Source: a virus. From it: DNA of 31,796 nt. The translations under genes and the position numbers were made by a program. Shown here one piece after another: positions 7,988 through 16,683 of this stretch. The notes beneath the pieces were generated by a model, which made no database searches, had not been told where the DNA came from, and saw only the letters and a program-made list of their open reading frames with translations. How positions within the stretch are numbered: the first letter of the stretch is position 1; each line of letters opens with the position of its first letter. The stretch lies in the IMG/VR virus record IMGVR_UViG_3300043548_000664, positions 1 to 31,796 of that record; one strand, given 5' to 3'.

Positions 7988-10426
7988 ATGAAGGAATTTT
8001 ACGGAAATTATTTAGGAGTTGTAATTACTGGAGGAGATAAAGATCCAGAAGGCAGAGGTAGAACACAAATTTTTATTCCTAATATCATGCCAGCTCTTTA
8101 TAAACTTTGGAATGAGCAAGGAGAAGATATTAGTTTTGAGGTGATTGGAGAAGGATTAGAAGGTTCTTTAAATCCAGAAATTTTACAACGACTTCAGCAA
8201 GTTCTTCCTTGGGCGGAATGTGCGGTTCCTATTACAGGGGCTTCTCCTTCTTATAAACCTAGTGTGTTGGGTCAAGCCTCTGAAGTTCTTCGTAACGTAG
8301 GTAGTGCTGTAGTAGATGCTGGAAGAGCCGCACTAGATGCAGGTAAAGCGGCTTTGGGAATAGATCAAGTACCCCCAGGAGACAAAGCGGGTCTTATGGC
8401 TTTGACCGATGCAGCAGCAAAAGAAAAGTCTGCTGCAAATTATTGCGGTAGGGGAACCAAGAATATTTTAACTGGGGTTTTTGGTTACTCCAAAGACATT
8501 CCAGGTGCTGATGGTCAAAACTGGGGTAAGAATTTTGAAAGTCTCAAGACTACTTTACCTGATGGTAAAGTTGTAAATGATTTCGATAAAATTCCAATTA
8601 AATCGCCAGCAGATGCACCTCCAGGTTCATTTTTAGTTTATGATAGTGATGACAGACGAGGACGACCCAGAACTAAAAACAGTAAAGGATATGATACAGG
8701 TGGTTCGAAATCTGGACACGTAGAATATAAAGGTGCTGATGGGAAATATTATTATGGCAATACAGGAAATAAGCCTGGAGGTTCAGTACCACATAACTTT
8801 ACAGGATATGCCTATGTGCCTAGACCTCACATTACTGCTAGAGCTTTACAAAAATTAGGTGTCCCTACAACCAACCCTTCAGCTGATGCTCAAGCTTCTA
8901 CCACCAACATGACTCCAGATCCAGGTACTGCTGGAAAGAATGAAGAAGAATTGACAATGAGTTATGATCAACAATTGACATCTACTCAATCTTTTGGGGA
9001 TCAAAATTTAAGTTTGGCTTCAGGAACGGGTTCTGGAGCAGCTACTGGATTTGGAAGTATTGATGGAGTAGGGGATGCTAGAAGTAGTTTTTCTGGTGGT
9101 AAAACTGCAGGAGGTTTACCTGTTATTAATCCTGCTGACGTCAAATCAACCGGCAGTTCACAAACAAGAAAAGTATCTGTTTACGGTTCTGTGTTTTCAG
9201 ATTTCACAACATATTTAGATGTGAAACCAGAACAAAGATCAGCTGAAGCCACAGAATATTGGAGAAATAAAGGTTATAATATAGAAAAGCAAGAAACGCA
9301 ATTAAAAAGTAGATTACCCGGGTGGAAACCTTCTCTTAATATACAAGACACAGGTAAAGGTGCTTTTTTGGGAGGACAAGGTAATGCTAATTTAACACCA
9401 GGATTCAGTATTGCAGTACCTTCAGATAATTCTTATGGACTTAAACCTGGTTCATTTGTTCAAATCAAAAACAAAGCAGGCGAACCGATAGGACCAAATA
9501 ATGGATACTTTCAGGTTGCTGATAAAGGCAATTCACAAAACCTTAAAAATTTAAATGCTATAGATTTTTATTCTGGAAATGATCCAGAACTTAAAAAATA
9601 TTTTGAGGGTTTAAGTGGGCAAAGTACTGATTTAGATGTCACTCCAGTTGAAATTGGAGGAGAGTCATTAGCAAAATTAAAAGAATCTTTAAATCAGCAA
9701 GAAAATTCTGCACTTGCAGGTACTACATTTACTGATACTACAGGTTTAGCAGGATCCGTAGCAGGCCAACCCACTATTAAAAACCCGACCTCTCATCCTG
9801 GTGTAGCTGGACCTAATACAAATAACCAAGCTTTAGGTATGTTTGGTTATGCTTCAGAGGGTCAAGCTGTTTGGGTTTTCTTTAGAGAGGGTAACCCATT
9901 ATTTCCAGTTTACTTTGCAGCCTCTTATGGTCAAAAAGAATGGGCATCTATGTTTGGTCATGCATCTCCTGGTGTAGGAGCAGGTGTTACTAATCCCCAA
10001 GCTGATGGTAAATTTCCTTCAGCTCCAGGTGCTGCACCAACCGGTGCTATTCCAGGCACGGAAGCTTCGCAATGGAATAGCTATGGTGGAGGCATCCGCT
10101 CCGCTATGTCAACGGACGAATCTCCGTTGGGAACAGAATTTTTATTTCAACTTTACGGTAAGAATGGATCTCATTTTACTTTCTTAAAAGACCATACGGA
10201 ATTTTATTCTCCTTATGATCATGTTAGTAGAGTCATGGCAGACCATCAAGATATTACTGAAGCTAACAAAGAAGTAAGAGTTCGTGGTGATTACAATACC
10301 TATGCAGAACAAGATTTAATCATTAGTGTGGGCAATTGGTCTCAAGAAGCCATTGATGCTTCAGATGAAATTCAAAAATATATCAATGAAGCCATGAAAA
10401 TAAAAACTGAGGCAGGAAACTCCTAA
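7988..10426 (+). CDS. 5: gp5-like baseplate hub with two putative cell-wall-degrading domains
   Basis: 812 aa. The N-terminus (GNYLGVVITGGDKDPEGRGRTQIFIPN, to about residue 80) is the first half of the gp5/VgrG OB fold. The matching second half (LGMFGYASEGQAVWVFFREGNPLFPVYFAAS) comes only at about 616-650. Between them lie two candidate muralytic domains. The first is CHAP/NlpC-like: YCGRGT with C153 and GHVEY with H244. The second resembles a double-psi beta-barrel (3D/RlpA/MltA-like) at about 395-540: VSVYGSVFSDFTTY, FQVADKGN with D512 and AIDFYSG with D526. Residues 690-812 resemble the start of a gp5-C/VgrG spike. No T4-lysozyme domain is seen. The hub would pierce and locally digest the cell envelope during injection. 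OB-fold identity is confident; enzymatic assignments are inferred from motifs. Confidence 0.83.
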   Translation: MKEFYGNYLGVVITGGDKDPEGRGRTQIFIPNIMPALYKLWNEQGEDISFEVIGEGLEGSLNPEILQRLQQVLPWAECAVPITGASPSYKPSVLGQASEVLRNVGSAVVDAGRAALDAGKAALGIDQVPPGDKAGLMALTDAAAKEKSAANYCGRGTKNILTGVFGYSKDIPGADGQNWGKNFESLKTTLPDGKVVNDFDKIPIKSPADAPPGSFLVYDSDDRRGRPRTKNSKGYDTGGSKSGHVEYKGADGKYYYGNTGNKPGGSVPHNFTGYAYVPRPHITARALQKLGVPTTNPSADAQASTTNMTPDPGTAGKNEEELTMSYDQQLTSTQSFGDQNLSLASGTGSGAATGFGSIDGVGDARSSFSGGKTAGGLPVINPADVKSTGSSQTRKVSVYGSVFSDFTTYLDVKPEQRSAEATEYWRNKGYNIEKQETQLKSRLPGWKPSLNIQDTGKGAFLGGQGNANLTPGFSIAVPSDNSYGLKPGSFVQIKNKAGEPIGPNNGYFQVADKGNSQNLKNLNAIDFYSGNDPELKKYFEGLSGQSTDLDVTPVEIGGESLAKLKESLNQQENSALAGTTFTDTTGLAGSVAGQPTIKNPTSHPGVAGPNTNNQALGMFGYASEGQAVWVFFREGNPLFPVYFAASYGQKEWASMFGHASPGVGAGVTNPQADGKFPSAPGAAPTGAIPGTEASQWNSYGGGIRSAMSTDESPLGTEFLFQLYGKNGSHFTFLKDHTEFYSPYDHVSRVMADHQDITEANKEVRVRGDYNTYAEQDLIISVGNWSQEAIDASDEIQKYINEAMKIKTEAGNS

Positions 10427-10448
10427 TCAGGATAAATTATTAATATCT

Positions 10449-11852
10449 ATGGCAAAAAGAAAAATACCTTGTCCCTATTGTAAAGGAGAAGTTCTCGCAA
10501 CACAAAACGGAAGAGGAACTTCTTCGCAAGCATTATTTCCTAGACTTCAAAATTTCTTAACGTCTATTGGAGATCTCATAAGTGCTTTAACTGGAGGACA
10601 AAAAACAGTTTCTCGTAAAGATGCGTTAAAAGGAAAATGTAAAACTTGTGGAGGCTCTGGTCAAATTGAAGATGCCACAGACACAAAAGATTCTGATAAA
10701 GCAGCAGCAGATTATTTAGCTAGTGTAGCAGATAAAATTGAAGAACTCAATTTGAAAAGAGGTAACTCTCCTGGGGGTAATATGTTGGAAAGAATCTCTG
10801 GAGTTAAAGTTACTTTAGTGGGAACTACTCTTAATAATGCTCCTAGTGTTACCACTCATAAAGGTAAGGGTGCTAATCCAACTAGTCAAGAAGTTAAAGA
10901 AAAAGCCGCTGGTATTCCACAAGGACCTGAAAAAGGAAAGGGTACTAATGTCATTACTGGTAACAACGTCCCTTCTAATGGTGGCGGTCTTTATTATATT
11001 CAATGTGGTAACAAATTTAAATTAACAGCAGGAGCTCAAGGTATTGAAATTGGATCTCACGGACCAATTAGTATTGATGGTTCTCAAGTTCGTTTAACAG
11101 GAGCTGAAGTCACAGTTGGAGGAAGTGGAGGTCCTACGGTTATTGAAGGAGACCATTTACAAGTTAATGGTAAGAGTATTGCTTTAACTCCTTCCGGTCA
11201 AGCAGGGGAAGTAGTAATTCAAGGTTCCGCTTCTTGTTCAGGCAATTTAAAAGCTGGAGGTGGATATATAGAAAATATGTATTGTGCCTCGCTCACTATG
11301 CCTTCGTCACAATCCTCTTCTAAAGTAGCGGCAGGAACTACAGATTATATTACAGGACCTGCTAAGTGGTCTGGTATGTCTGTGGGGTTCACTAAATTAG
11401 CAGTTCAAAATTTGATTAAGTGGTTTCAAGATAGTACCACAGACATTAATTTAGCTGGTAGTATGAGTCCTATTAATCCTAGAAGCATATTGAAAAATAA
11501 TAACAATATGTCTAATTTGATTTATGCCATTCAAAGCATAGAAACCACCCCTACAGGAATATGTATTACAGCTGCTGGGCCTGGTTTAGTTTATAATTTC
11601 CCACACGCACACGCTCTTCCAGATTCTCCTCACACTCATGATATGACTCTGCCCGCTATTAGTCACGATGGTAATTCTACTGCGGAAGTAGTTCGACAAA
11701 AATTTGAAGCCGCTGGTGGTAATACTAAAGTTCCTTGCGGTCCTACAGAAAGTGGTAATCCTTTAGTAAAATTAATAAGTGGTGTTGTAGGTGCAGCTAA
11801 AGCGGTTGGCGGTGCATTTACTGCATTGATTGATCCTTATTCAAACCCTTAA
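10449..11852 (+). CDS. Baseplate spike-like protein with Zn-finger cysteines and HxH tip motif
   Basis: 467 aa. The N-terminus has CPYC (C8, C11) and CKTCGGSG (C64, C67), a DnaJ-like four-cysteine zinc site. Residues 185-275 are short Gly/Val/Ile/Thr repeats (FKLTAGAQGIEIGSHGPISIDGSQV...), as in the triple-stranded beta-helix of gp5-C/VgrG spikes. Near the end, HAHALPDSPHTHD (H386, H388, H395, H397) gives paired HxH motifs. In P2 gpV- and phi92 gp138-type spikes and in T4 gp37, such motifs bind iron along a trimer axis. It directly follows the gp5-like hub and probably forms the distal spike or its tip. The C-terminal tail (VGAAKAVGGAFTALIDPYS) is hydrophobic. Its stop overlaps the convergent next gene by TTAA. 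Confidence 0.7.
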   Translation: MAKRKIPCPYCKGEVLATQNGRGTSSQALFPRLQNFLTSIGDLISALTGGQKTVSRKDALKGKCKTCGGSGQIEDATDTKDSDKAAADYLASVADKIEELNLKRGNSPGGNMLERISGVKVTLVGTTLNNAPSVTTHKGKGANPTSQEVKEKAAGIPQGPEKGKGTNVITGNNVPSNGGGLYYIQCGNKFKLTAGAQGIEIGSHGPISIDGSQVRLTGAEVTVGGSGGPTVIEGDHLQVNGKSIALTPSGQAGEVVIQGSASCSGNLKAGGGYIENMYCASLTMPSSQSSSKVAAGTTDYITGPAKWSGMSVGFTKLAVQNLIKWFQDSTTDINLAGSMSPINPRSILKNNNNMSNLIYAIQSIETTPTGICITAAGPGLVYNFPHAHALPDSPHTHDMTLPAISHDGNSTAEVVRQKFEAAGGNTKVPCGPTESGNPLVKLISGVVGAAKAVGGAFTALIDPYSNP

Positions 11853-12373
11853 ACCACTTTAATATATTCCGAGATGATCTTCTTGGCGATAGGTAGATAA
11901 TTAAAGTCTGTAATAGAATCCAAGGGAATATTACGCACCATTTCCACAAACTCAATGTAATTTCTTTGTTTGTCATAATCAGGGACTACACAATTACAAG
12001 ACATTTGTGTGAATGCTGTATCGACTTTTTCTTCCTCACAACAAGTTAAATTGTGAAAAGTAGTCGACATTAATTCTTTATTTTTATTTTTAATATACTC
12101 TAAACAACTCTCTAAAGGAATGTCGTCTGGTTCTTCTAAATCGTCAAATTTTTTAAATTCATAGTCAGGACCAAAATAATCATATTTGAGTCTTTCATAA
12201 GGATGCAAAGGAATAGCACTCAAAGAGGCTGTCATTTCTTGCTCTAAGGAAGTAATGGTATGAGTAAAAGAAGTAAGGTCGTTTTTAAATTCTAAAAATT
12301 CTGGAGTTTGTAAAGAAGTTAAAGTAGCTGTTAAAAGAGAAGATAATTGGTCTACAATAGTATCTGAAGTCAT
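11849..12373 (-). CDS. Hypothetical phage protein
   Basis: 174 aa, not recognised. The N-terminal 55 residues are a Leu/Thr/Ser-rich amphipathic helix region (coiled-coil-like). A middle segment (PYERLKYDYFGPDYEFKKFDDLEEPDD) is aromatic and acidic, and the C-terminal half has cysteines in LTCCEEE and MSCNC that could bind metal. It is the last of three minus-strand genes downstream of phoH (18 bp after the preceding one) and meets the spike gene convergently through a TTAA overlap. No function is proposed. Confidence 0.6.
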   Translation of the reverse strand: MTSDTIVDQLSSLLTATLTSLQTPEFLEFKNDLTSFTHTITSLEQEMTASLSAIPLHPYERLKYDYFGPDYEFKKFDDLEEPDDIPLESCLEYIKNKNKELMSTTFHNLTCCEEEKVDTAFTQMSCNCVVPDYDKQRNYIEFVEMVRNIPLDSITDFNYLPIAKKIISEYIKVV

Positions 12374-12391
12374 AAAAATAATTTATGCTTT

Positions 12392-12883
12392 TTAAATAAA
12401 AAGTTCTCCTAAAAACCCTTCCCATTGTTCATGGTGAGCTGCTATATCTTTTTGTTCATGATTACTAAAAACGGTTTTTGATACTTGACGATAAAAAGAA
12501 GGAGAAGGGGCTCCATGATACTTCCATCTATTTTCCATAGCTTTAACTCTAAAAGACAAAGCCATTAAAGTCTTAGAGGCAAATTCTAAACCTTCATCGT
12601 CTATTAAAGAAGGAATAACATCTTTAGGTTTATCAAAAAATTGATATATGGTAATCGCTACTCGATGACACTCATCTTCGGAAGAAGCAAATTTAGCAGT
12701 CAAACAAAGAAGACAAATAATATCTAAAGCATTAGTAGTAAGAATTTTGTCTTTTTCTAAAACAATTTTATTACCGATAGCCTCTCTTAAAGATAAACGA
12801 GAAGAAGGATCTTCTAAAAACAATTCTTTAATTGTTTTACATTCTTTCTCTCCATAGAGTTCTTCTATGAGTGCCAGTGGCAT
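12392..12883 (-). CDS. Conserved phage protein of unknown function, phoH neighbour
   Basis: 163 aa. It is mainly helical, with a C-terminal segment SFRVKAMENRWKYHGAPSPSFYRQVSKTVF...HHEQWEGFLGELF that looks like a family-conserved core and resembles uncharacterised proteins of T4-like phages of aquatic bacteria. No catalytic motif, membrane segment or signal peptide is seen. It starts 8 bp after the phoH stop on the same strand and is probably co-transcribed with it. Confidence 0.62.
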   Translation of the reverse strand: MPLALIEELYGEKECKTIKELFLEDPSSRLSLREAIGNKIVLEKDKILTTNALDIICLLCLTAKFASSEDECHRVAITIYQFFDKPKDVIPSLIDDEGLEFASKTLMALSFRVKAMENRWKYHGAPSPSFYRQVSKTVFSNHEQKDIAAHHEQWEGFLGELFI

Positions 12884-12891
12884 GAAATTAC

Positions 12892-13665
12892 TTATGTATT
12901 TTTGGTATCTCTGTAGAGTTGAACCTTCTCAATAATAAATTTAAGAATTTCCGATCTCATAATATCTTCTTTAGTAAATTCTACGCAATAGATTCCTTGT
13001 TTTTGAGATTCTTCGTCATTGAACAAATCAAACATAGCTTTGAAACCAGATTGCTCTTTATGTTTCAAATCGGTTTGCATTGGATCTCCTAAAATAAAAT
13101 ACTTGGTAAATTTACCAATACGAGTTAAAGAGGTGAGTAATTCCGAGAAGTTAGCATTTTGCGCTTCATCTACAATGACTGCTTTAGCGTTATAAGAAGC
13201 TCCTCGAAGATAATTGACAGGCATTCCTTTAACTCTTTCGTCGGTATGGAGTCTCTTAATATCCCCTGAAGGAAGCAATTCTTCTAATTTATCATTCAAA
13301 ACAGAAACGAAAAATTGCAGCTTTTGATCTGCATCTCCTGGAAGAGTTCCCATAGAATGAGCGGCACTTTCTACAATGGTTCTCACATAGATGATGTCAC
13401 TAATTCTTTTAGAATTTAAAAGTTCTAAAGCCGAATAAACTGCCAATATAGATTTAGAAGTACCAGCAGGCCCAGAAAGAAATATAATTCGAGTGTCTTT
13501 GTCTGTGGCTAATTGTATAAAAGCTTTTTGTTTCTCTGTCCAATCTAATCCTCTTAAATTTAAAGTATAATCAATTTTTTCTCTTTGATGAACTCTCGGA
13601 GAGGTATCTTTAGTAGGTTGAGTATTAGTGGGGTTATTGACTTTAGGTTTTTTAATTTTTTTCAT
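12892..13665 (-). CDS. phoH: PhoH-like P-loop ATPase
   Basis: 257 aa. Walker A GPAGTSKS (65-72), Walker B VIVDEAQN (163-170, D166/E167) and the following GDPMQTD sensor are the PhoH-family signature. YVRTIVE and LPGDADQK in between are also typical. The Walker A ends SKS instead of the usual GKT; Lys and the last Ser are kept, so nucleotide binding is still plausible. The first 30 residues are a Lys/Pro/Thr-rich tail. PhoH proteins are widespread in marine phages; a role in RNA metabolism or the phosphate response is debated. An intrinsic terminator lies in the short 5' UTR, suggesting attenuation. It leads a three-gene minus-strand unit. Confidence 0.93.
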   Translation of the reverse strand: MKKIKKPKVNNPTNTQPTKDTSPRVHQREKIDYTLNLRGLDWTEKQKAFIQLATDKDTRIIFLSGPAGTSKSILAVYSALELLNSKRISDIIYVRTIVESAAHSMGTLPGDADQKLQFFVSVLNDKLEELLPSGDIKRLHTDERVKGMPVNYLRGASYNAKAVIVDEAQNANFSELLTSLTRIGKFTKYFILGDPMQTDLKHKEQSGFKAMFDLFNDEESQKQGIYCVEFTKEDIMRSEILKFIIEKVQLYRDTKNT

Positions 13666-13670
13666 GATAT

Positions 13671-13696
13671 AAAAAAAGCAGCCTAGAAAGACTGCT
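13671..13696 (-). terminator. Terminator/attenuator-like hairpin just upstream of phoH
   Basis: Read on the minus strand, AGCAGTC and GGCTGCT form a 7-bp stem (one T-G wobble) around TTTCTA, followed at once by seven T. The T tract ends only about 5 nt before the phoH ATG. On the plus strand there is no T tract. It would stop minus-strand transcripts before phoH, as an attenuator or as a barrier to antisense read-through from the 13777-16860 region. Confidence 0.65.
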
Positions 13697-13776
13697 GGAG
13701 ATTAACGTATGATTAAATGTTGATACTTTTGATAGCATCGTTATTATTTATCTTTTAAAGTTAAATATTAAACCAT

Positions 13777-15183
13777 ATGTCACAAGATTACTTTTTGTCT
13801 AAAGTTTACGAGTCTGTTAGAGATAAAACAGCTCCTCCTTCTAATAAGCCACAAAATCTTAAACAGGCTTATTATCGAGTTGTCCTTGAACAAATCAACG
13901 AAGACACAGAAATTCTCATGCAACAGCAAGGCAGTGACAACGTAGAAGAATTTAAAGTTTCTGATGAATTAGCTAAAAGAATTAAATCTAGTATCAAAAA
14001 AGAAACAGGGTTTGCAGCAACTGAAGAAAAAACCAATTTACAAGAAATTATTAAAAGGGTTTTAACTGTTAGTGGATGGGGTAAAACCGGCAGATTGAAT
14101 TATTTGATAGATAATATTTCTAACATTTTCGATAAAGAAGATTTAATGGTGGATAACATTGTCAAATATCCAGGAACCATAGAAAATTTAAAAACTTCTC
14201 CTTTAGAAGAAAAATTAATCAACAAACCGTTAAATCGAATTGAATTAAAAGATTTAATCCCGGATTGGTTTCATTCGTTATTTGAAACCAATAACGGTTT
14301 TAGTGTGATAAATGAATTATGGAATTTGGTTCCTGTTACTAAACCAGCTTCAGGTGCTGGAGAGTTGGCTTTAACTTTAATTTCTAATGCTAAAAAAGAA
14401 ACAGAGGGAGATCTTTCATTGAAGGGGAATTTAATAGAAGTAAAAGGTTCTAATGGTTTAATGGGAGCAGACGGGCAGGTTTTAAGCACTGCTTCAGAAC
14501 TTAATGAAATTTTAAAGGGAGATTTGGTTGGCGTCAGTAAAGTTAATAGAAAAAGAGAATTGATTAAACGATTAGGAGATTTAATTTCTTCGAGATATGA
14601 AGAGTTTAAAAAGAATCTTATTCAACAAGTAGAAAATAATACATCATTTGATGAAATTAAAAAAATTATTGACGCAGGACCTTTAACTCCTAGAAATAAA
14701 ATTAATTTATATAGAACCTTAGTAGCTTCTTTAACTATTCCGGAATACAATTATAGAGATTCATTATTGGCGTTTTTCAGTCAATATGAAATTTTATCAG
14801 ACGATCAATTAGCTGGTGGTGTTTTTGCATCAAGAAATTATAAGAATGTTTCTTCAGAAGAAGGAGTTAAAAACAAAATTAAAGAAATTATAATTTCTAA
14901 TAAAAATTCTCTTTTTAAAAAACACCATGAAAGATATTTTACCTATGAATTATCGGCTTTGATCGCTGCATTGCATCTTTGCTGTTATCAAGAAAAACAA
15001 AAATTTAATGGAATTGTTTTTGCCAATGACACCAATAAAAATATGGTTTATTTTAAATTTAATGGGGAAGGTGTAGCACAGAATTTAGAAAGTGCTTATT
15101 CTTTTATATTACAATTTAAACCTTCCATAACATTGAGCATGTCAAAAATGCAAAGTTCGGCAGGATTTCTTTTCTTCAAATAA
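13777..15183 (+). CDS. PD-(D/E)XK nuclease-like protein
   Basis: 468 aa. The central region has a GAGELALTLI helix (E196), then GDLSLKGNLIEVKGSNG with D212, E221 and K223. E...D-x8-E-x-K is the restriction-endonuclease-fold (PD-(D/E)XK) pattern. Flanking regions are helical (1-185 and 235-340), and the C-terminal 120 residues include Cys-containing AALHLCCYQ and a beta-rich end, perhaps DNA- or partner-binding. It starts after the 111-bp divergent region shared with phoH, with TTAAATA 9 nt before the start. It could act in host DNA breakdown, genome processing, recombination, or as a virion nuclease. Nuclease fold is moderately confident; its role is unknown. Confidence 0.72.
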   Translation: MSQDYFLSKVYESVRDKTAPPSNKPQNLKQAYYRVVLEQINEDTEILMQQQGSDNVEEFKVSDELAKRIKSSIKKETGFAATEEKTNLQEIIKRVLTVSGWGKTGRLNYLIDNISNIFDKEDLMVDNIVKYPGTIENLKTSPLEEKLINKPLNRIELKDLIPDWFHSLFETNNGFSVINELWNLVPVTKPASGAGELALTLISNAKKETEGDLSLKGNLIEVKGSNGLMGADGQVLSTASELNEILKGDLVGVSKVNRKRELIKRLGDLISSRYEEFKKNLIQQVENNTSFDEIKKIIDAGPLTPRNKINLYRTLVASLTIPEYNYRDSLLAFFSQYEILSDDQLAGGVFASRNYKNVSSEEGVKNKIKEIIISNKNSLFKKHHERYFTYELSALIAALHLCCYQEKQKFNGIVFANDTNKNMVYFKFNGEGVAQNLESAYSFILQFKPSITLSMSKMQSSAGFLFFK

Positions 15184-15227
15184 TAATTTTAGTTGCTATA
15201 ATTTTATAAATTTGCCATACTTTCAAC

Positions 15228-15758
15228 ATGGCATTCTGTAAATTATCTAACTATCAAGGTCAAGTATTCAAAGATATGAATCTTTGGGCACCTCCAGGAG
15301 CTTATGTTTTTGATGCAGAGACTCACGAACCTATAGAGGTCACAGAAAAGACAGCCTTTTATACGACAGGAAATATGAGATTGGGTATTGGAAAATATCG
15401 AATCAACATGATCTCACTAAACGGTAAAAAGGTTTATTGCAATAACTACATGATGGGAAGCACTAAAAAGCGTTTTTATGCGATATGGGAACTCAAAGAT
15501 AAACCTTATACATCTGAAGATATATTTCAAAAATATGGTTATAAAGTGACTCCAGACCATCAACGCGTTAAAAGGTATAAATTGACTGGTCGGGTTAGAG
15601 TTAAAAAGACAGCTAAAATTCTTCGAGAACAAGGTCGACTAGAAGAAGCTAATCGAATCGAAAAAGAATTAGAAGAACATTTGAAAATGGGTAAACGATA
15701 CATTTGCCCTATTTGGATGGATTTTAAAACCGAAGAACAGAAAAAATCTTTTCATTAA
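15228..15758 (+). CDS. Hypothetical phage protein
   Basis: 176 aa, not recognised. The first 85 residues look beta-rich (FCKLSNYQGQVFKDMNLWAPPGAYVFD..., FYTTGNMRLGIGKYRINM). The C-terminal half is strongly basic and helical (RVKRYKLTGRVRVKKTAKILREQGRLEEANRIEKELEEHLK). The basic region could bind nucleic acid. It begins a run of small plus-strand genes 44 bp after the nuclease-like gene; TATAAATT lies 15 nt upstream of the ATG. Confidence 0.6.
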   Translation: MAFCKLSNYQGQVFKDMNLWAPPGAYVFDAETHEPIEVTEKTAFYTTGNMRLGIGKYRINMISLNGKKVYCNNYMMGSTKKRFYAIWELKDKPYTSEDIFQKYGYKVTPDHQRVKRYKLTGRVRVKKTAKILREQGRLEEANRIEKELEEHLKMGKRYICPIWMDFKTEEQKKSFH

Positions 15759-15799
15759 GGCGTGACACTTTTTACAAAATACTATTTAATTTTCAAGAT

Positions 15800-16138
15800 A
15801 TGATTACAAAAGAAACCCAAGAATTGGCTCGTCAAGTTAAAGCAACCAACATTCAAATTGTGGTCGATGATCCGGAGTGGCAGACCTTGCGTCTTTGGCT
15901 CAAAGGAAAATGGGCAGTAAAAGGTAAAGAGTGTGTTCAAAGGATGCGAAATTACTTTGAGGTCGATAAAGAGAATCCTTGGAGGGTTCGTCGTCTTTTG
16001 AATTATCTGACCTGTTCTGGTTTTAGGACAGGAGCCATCAAAGAACCTTCTGCAGAAGCCTTGCGTGAAGAGGTTCGAGAAGCTTGGCATAATCTTCTCG
16101 GAGAGAATGCTACCTGTCGAATTGGTGGTAAGTTGTAA
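15800..16138 (+). CDS. Hypothetical basic protein
   Basis: 112 aa, not recognised. It is rich in Arg, Trp and Glu (PEWQTLRLWLKGKWAVKG, NYFEVDKENPWRVRRLLNYLTCSGFRTG, EALREEVREAWHNLLGENATCR) and predicted mostly helical. Codon use is somewhat G+C-richer than in its neighbours (CGT, GAG, TGG-rich), suggesting a well-expressed or more recently acquired gene. No SD sequence is evident; the leader is TTTAATTTTCAAGATATG. Confidence 0.58.
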   Translation: MITKETQELARQVKATNIQIVVDDPEWQTLRLWLKGKWAVKGKECVQRMRNYFEVDKENPWRVRRLLNYLTCSGFRTGAIKEPSAEALREEVREAWHNLLGENATCRIGGKL

Positions 16139-16181
16139 TCTCTCTTGATTATTTTTTTCTTTATATTAAAGTAATTTTAGT

Positions 16182-16355
16182 ATGGATAAAAATCTTCAAG
16201 AGCAACTTCATCGCATCGAAAATAAATTGGATTTAATTCTTAAAACTTTTTCACCAGAGATTAAAAATACAGAAGTTTCCCAAGAACCAGATCAATATTA
16301 TTTTCCTTGGTATCATGAATGTAAAGCAGCCGTACCTTCTGATATTTTGATGTGA
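16182..16355 (+). CDS. Small hypothetical protein (57 aa)
   Basis: The ATG at 16182 opens 57 codons ending TGA at 16353-16355. It starts with an amphipathic helix (MDKNLQEQLHRIENKLDLILKTF) that looks like a coiled-coil segment, then a polar linker and YYFPWYHECKAAVP. The stop overlaps the GTG start of the next gene (ATGTGA). Coupling to a downstream gene and plausible protein composition support a real gene. Confidence 0.55.
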   Translation: MDKNLQEQLHRIENKLDLILKTFSPEIKNTEVSQEPDQYYFPWYHECKAAVPSDILM

Positions 16356-16672
16356 CCGCTTTTAAATTAAATGAAGACCTTAAAGAGAGATGTATTCTCT
16401 TAGGAGCTTCAGAGTGTTACACTCAGTATATCGAAGACCCCAAATACCAAAACTCTCCGTTTTGGTATAACGTGATTAAAATGGGCCCACAAATGCATAA
16501 AAATTATGTTATGGTCATTTGTAATTTAATTGATAGTTATCTAGAGGAATTTGATTTTTTAGGATTTTCTGATTCTTCAACAGATGTTATGATAAAACAG
16601 GATTGTCGATTTGTGATATATTGTCTTTATTCAGATAAAGAAAATTTCTGCAAAGAAGTAAACTTGGAATAA
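16352..16672 (+). CDS. Hypothetical protein (GTG start)
   Basis: 106 aa, not recognised. It is mostly helical with aromatic residues and five Cys spread along it (CILLGASECYTQYIED, VMVICNLIDSYLEEFDF, CRFVIYCLYSDKENFC). The GTG at 16352 lies inside the stop of the 57-aa gene, giving a 4-bp overlap typical of translational coupling. The first in-frame ATG comes only at about residue 44, which would lose a well-formed N-terminus, so the GTG is preferred. Confidence 0.55.
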   Translation: MTAFKLNEDLKERCILLGASECYTQYIEDPKYQNSPFWYNVIKMGPQMHKNYVMVICNLIDSYLEEFDFLGFSDSSTDVMIKQDCRFVIYCLYSDKENFCKEVNLE

Positions 16673-16675
16673 ATA
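16669..16675 (+). promoter_or_regulatory. Late-promoter-like box ATAAATA
   Basis: GGAATAAATA overlaps the stop of the preceding gene and ends 8 nt before the ATG at 16684. Confidence 0.4.
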
Positions 16676-16683
16676 AAAAAAAT

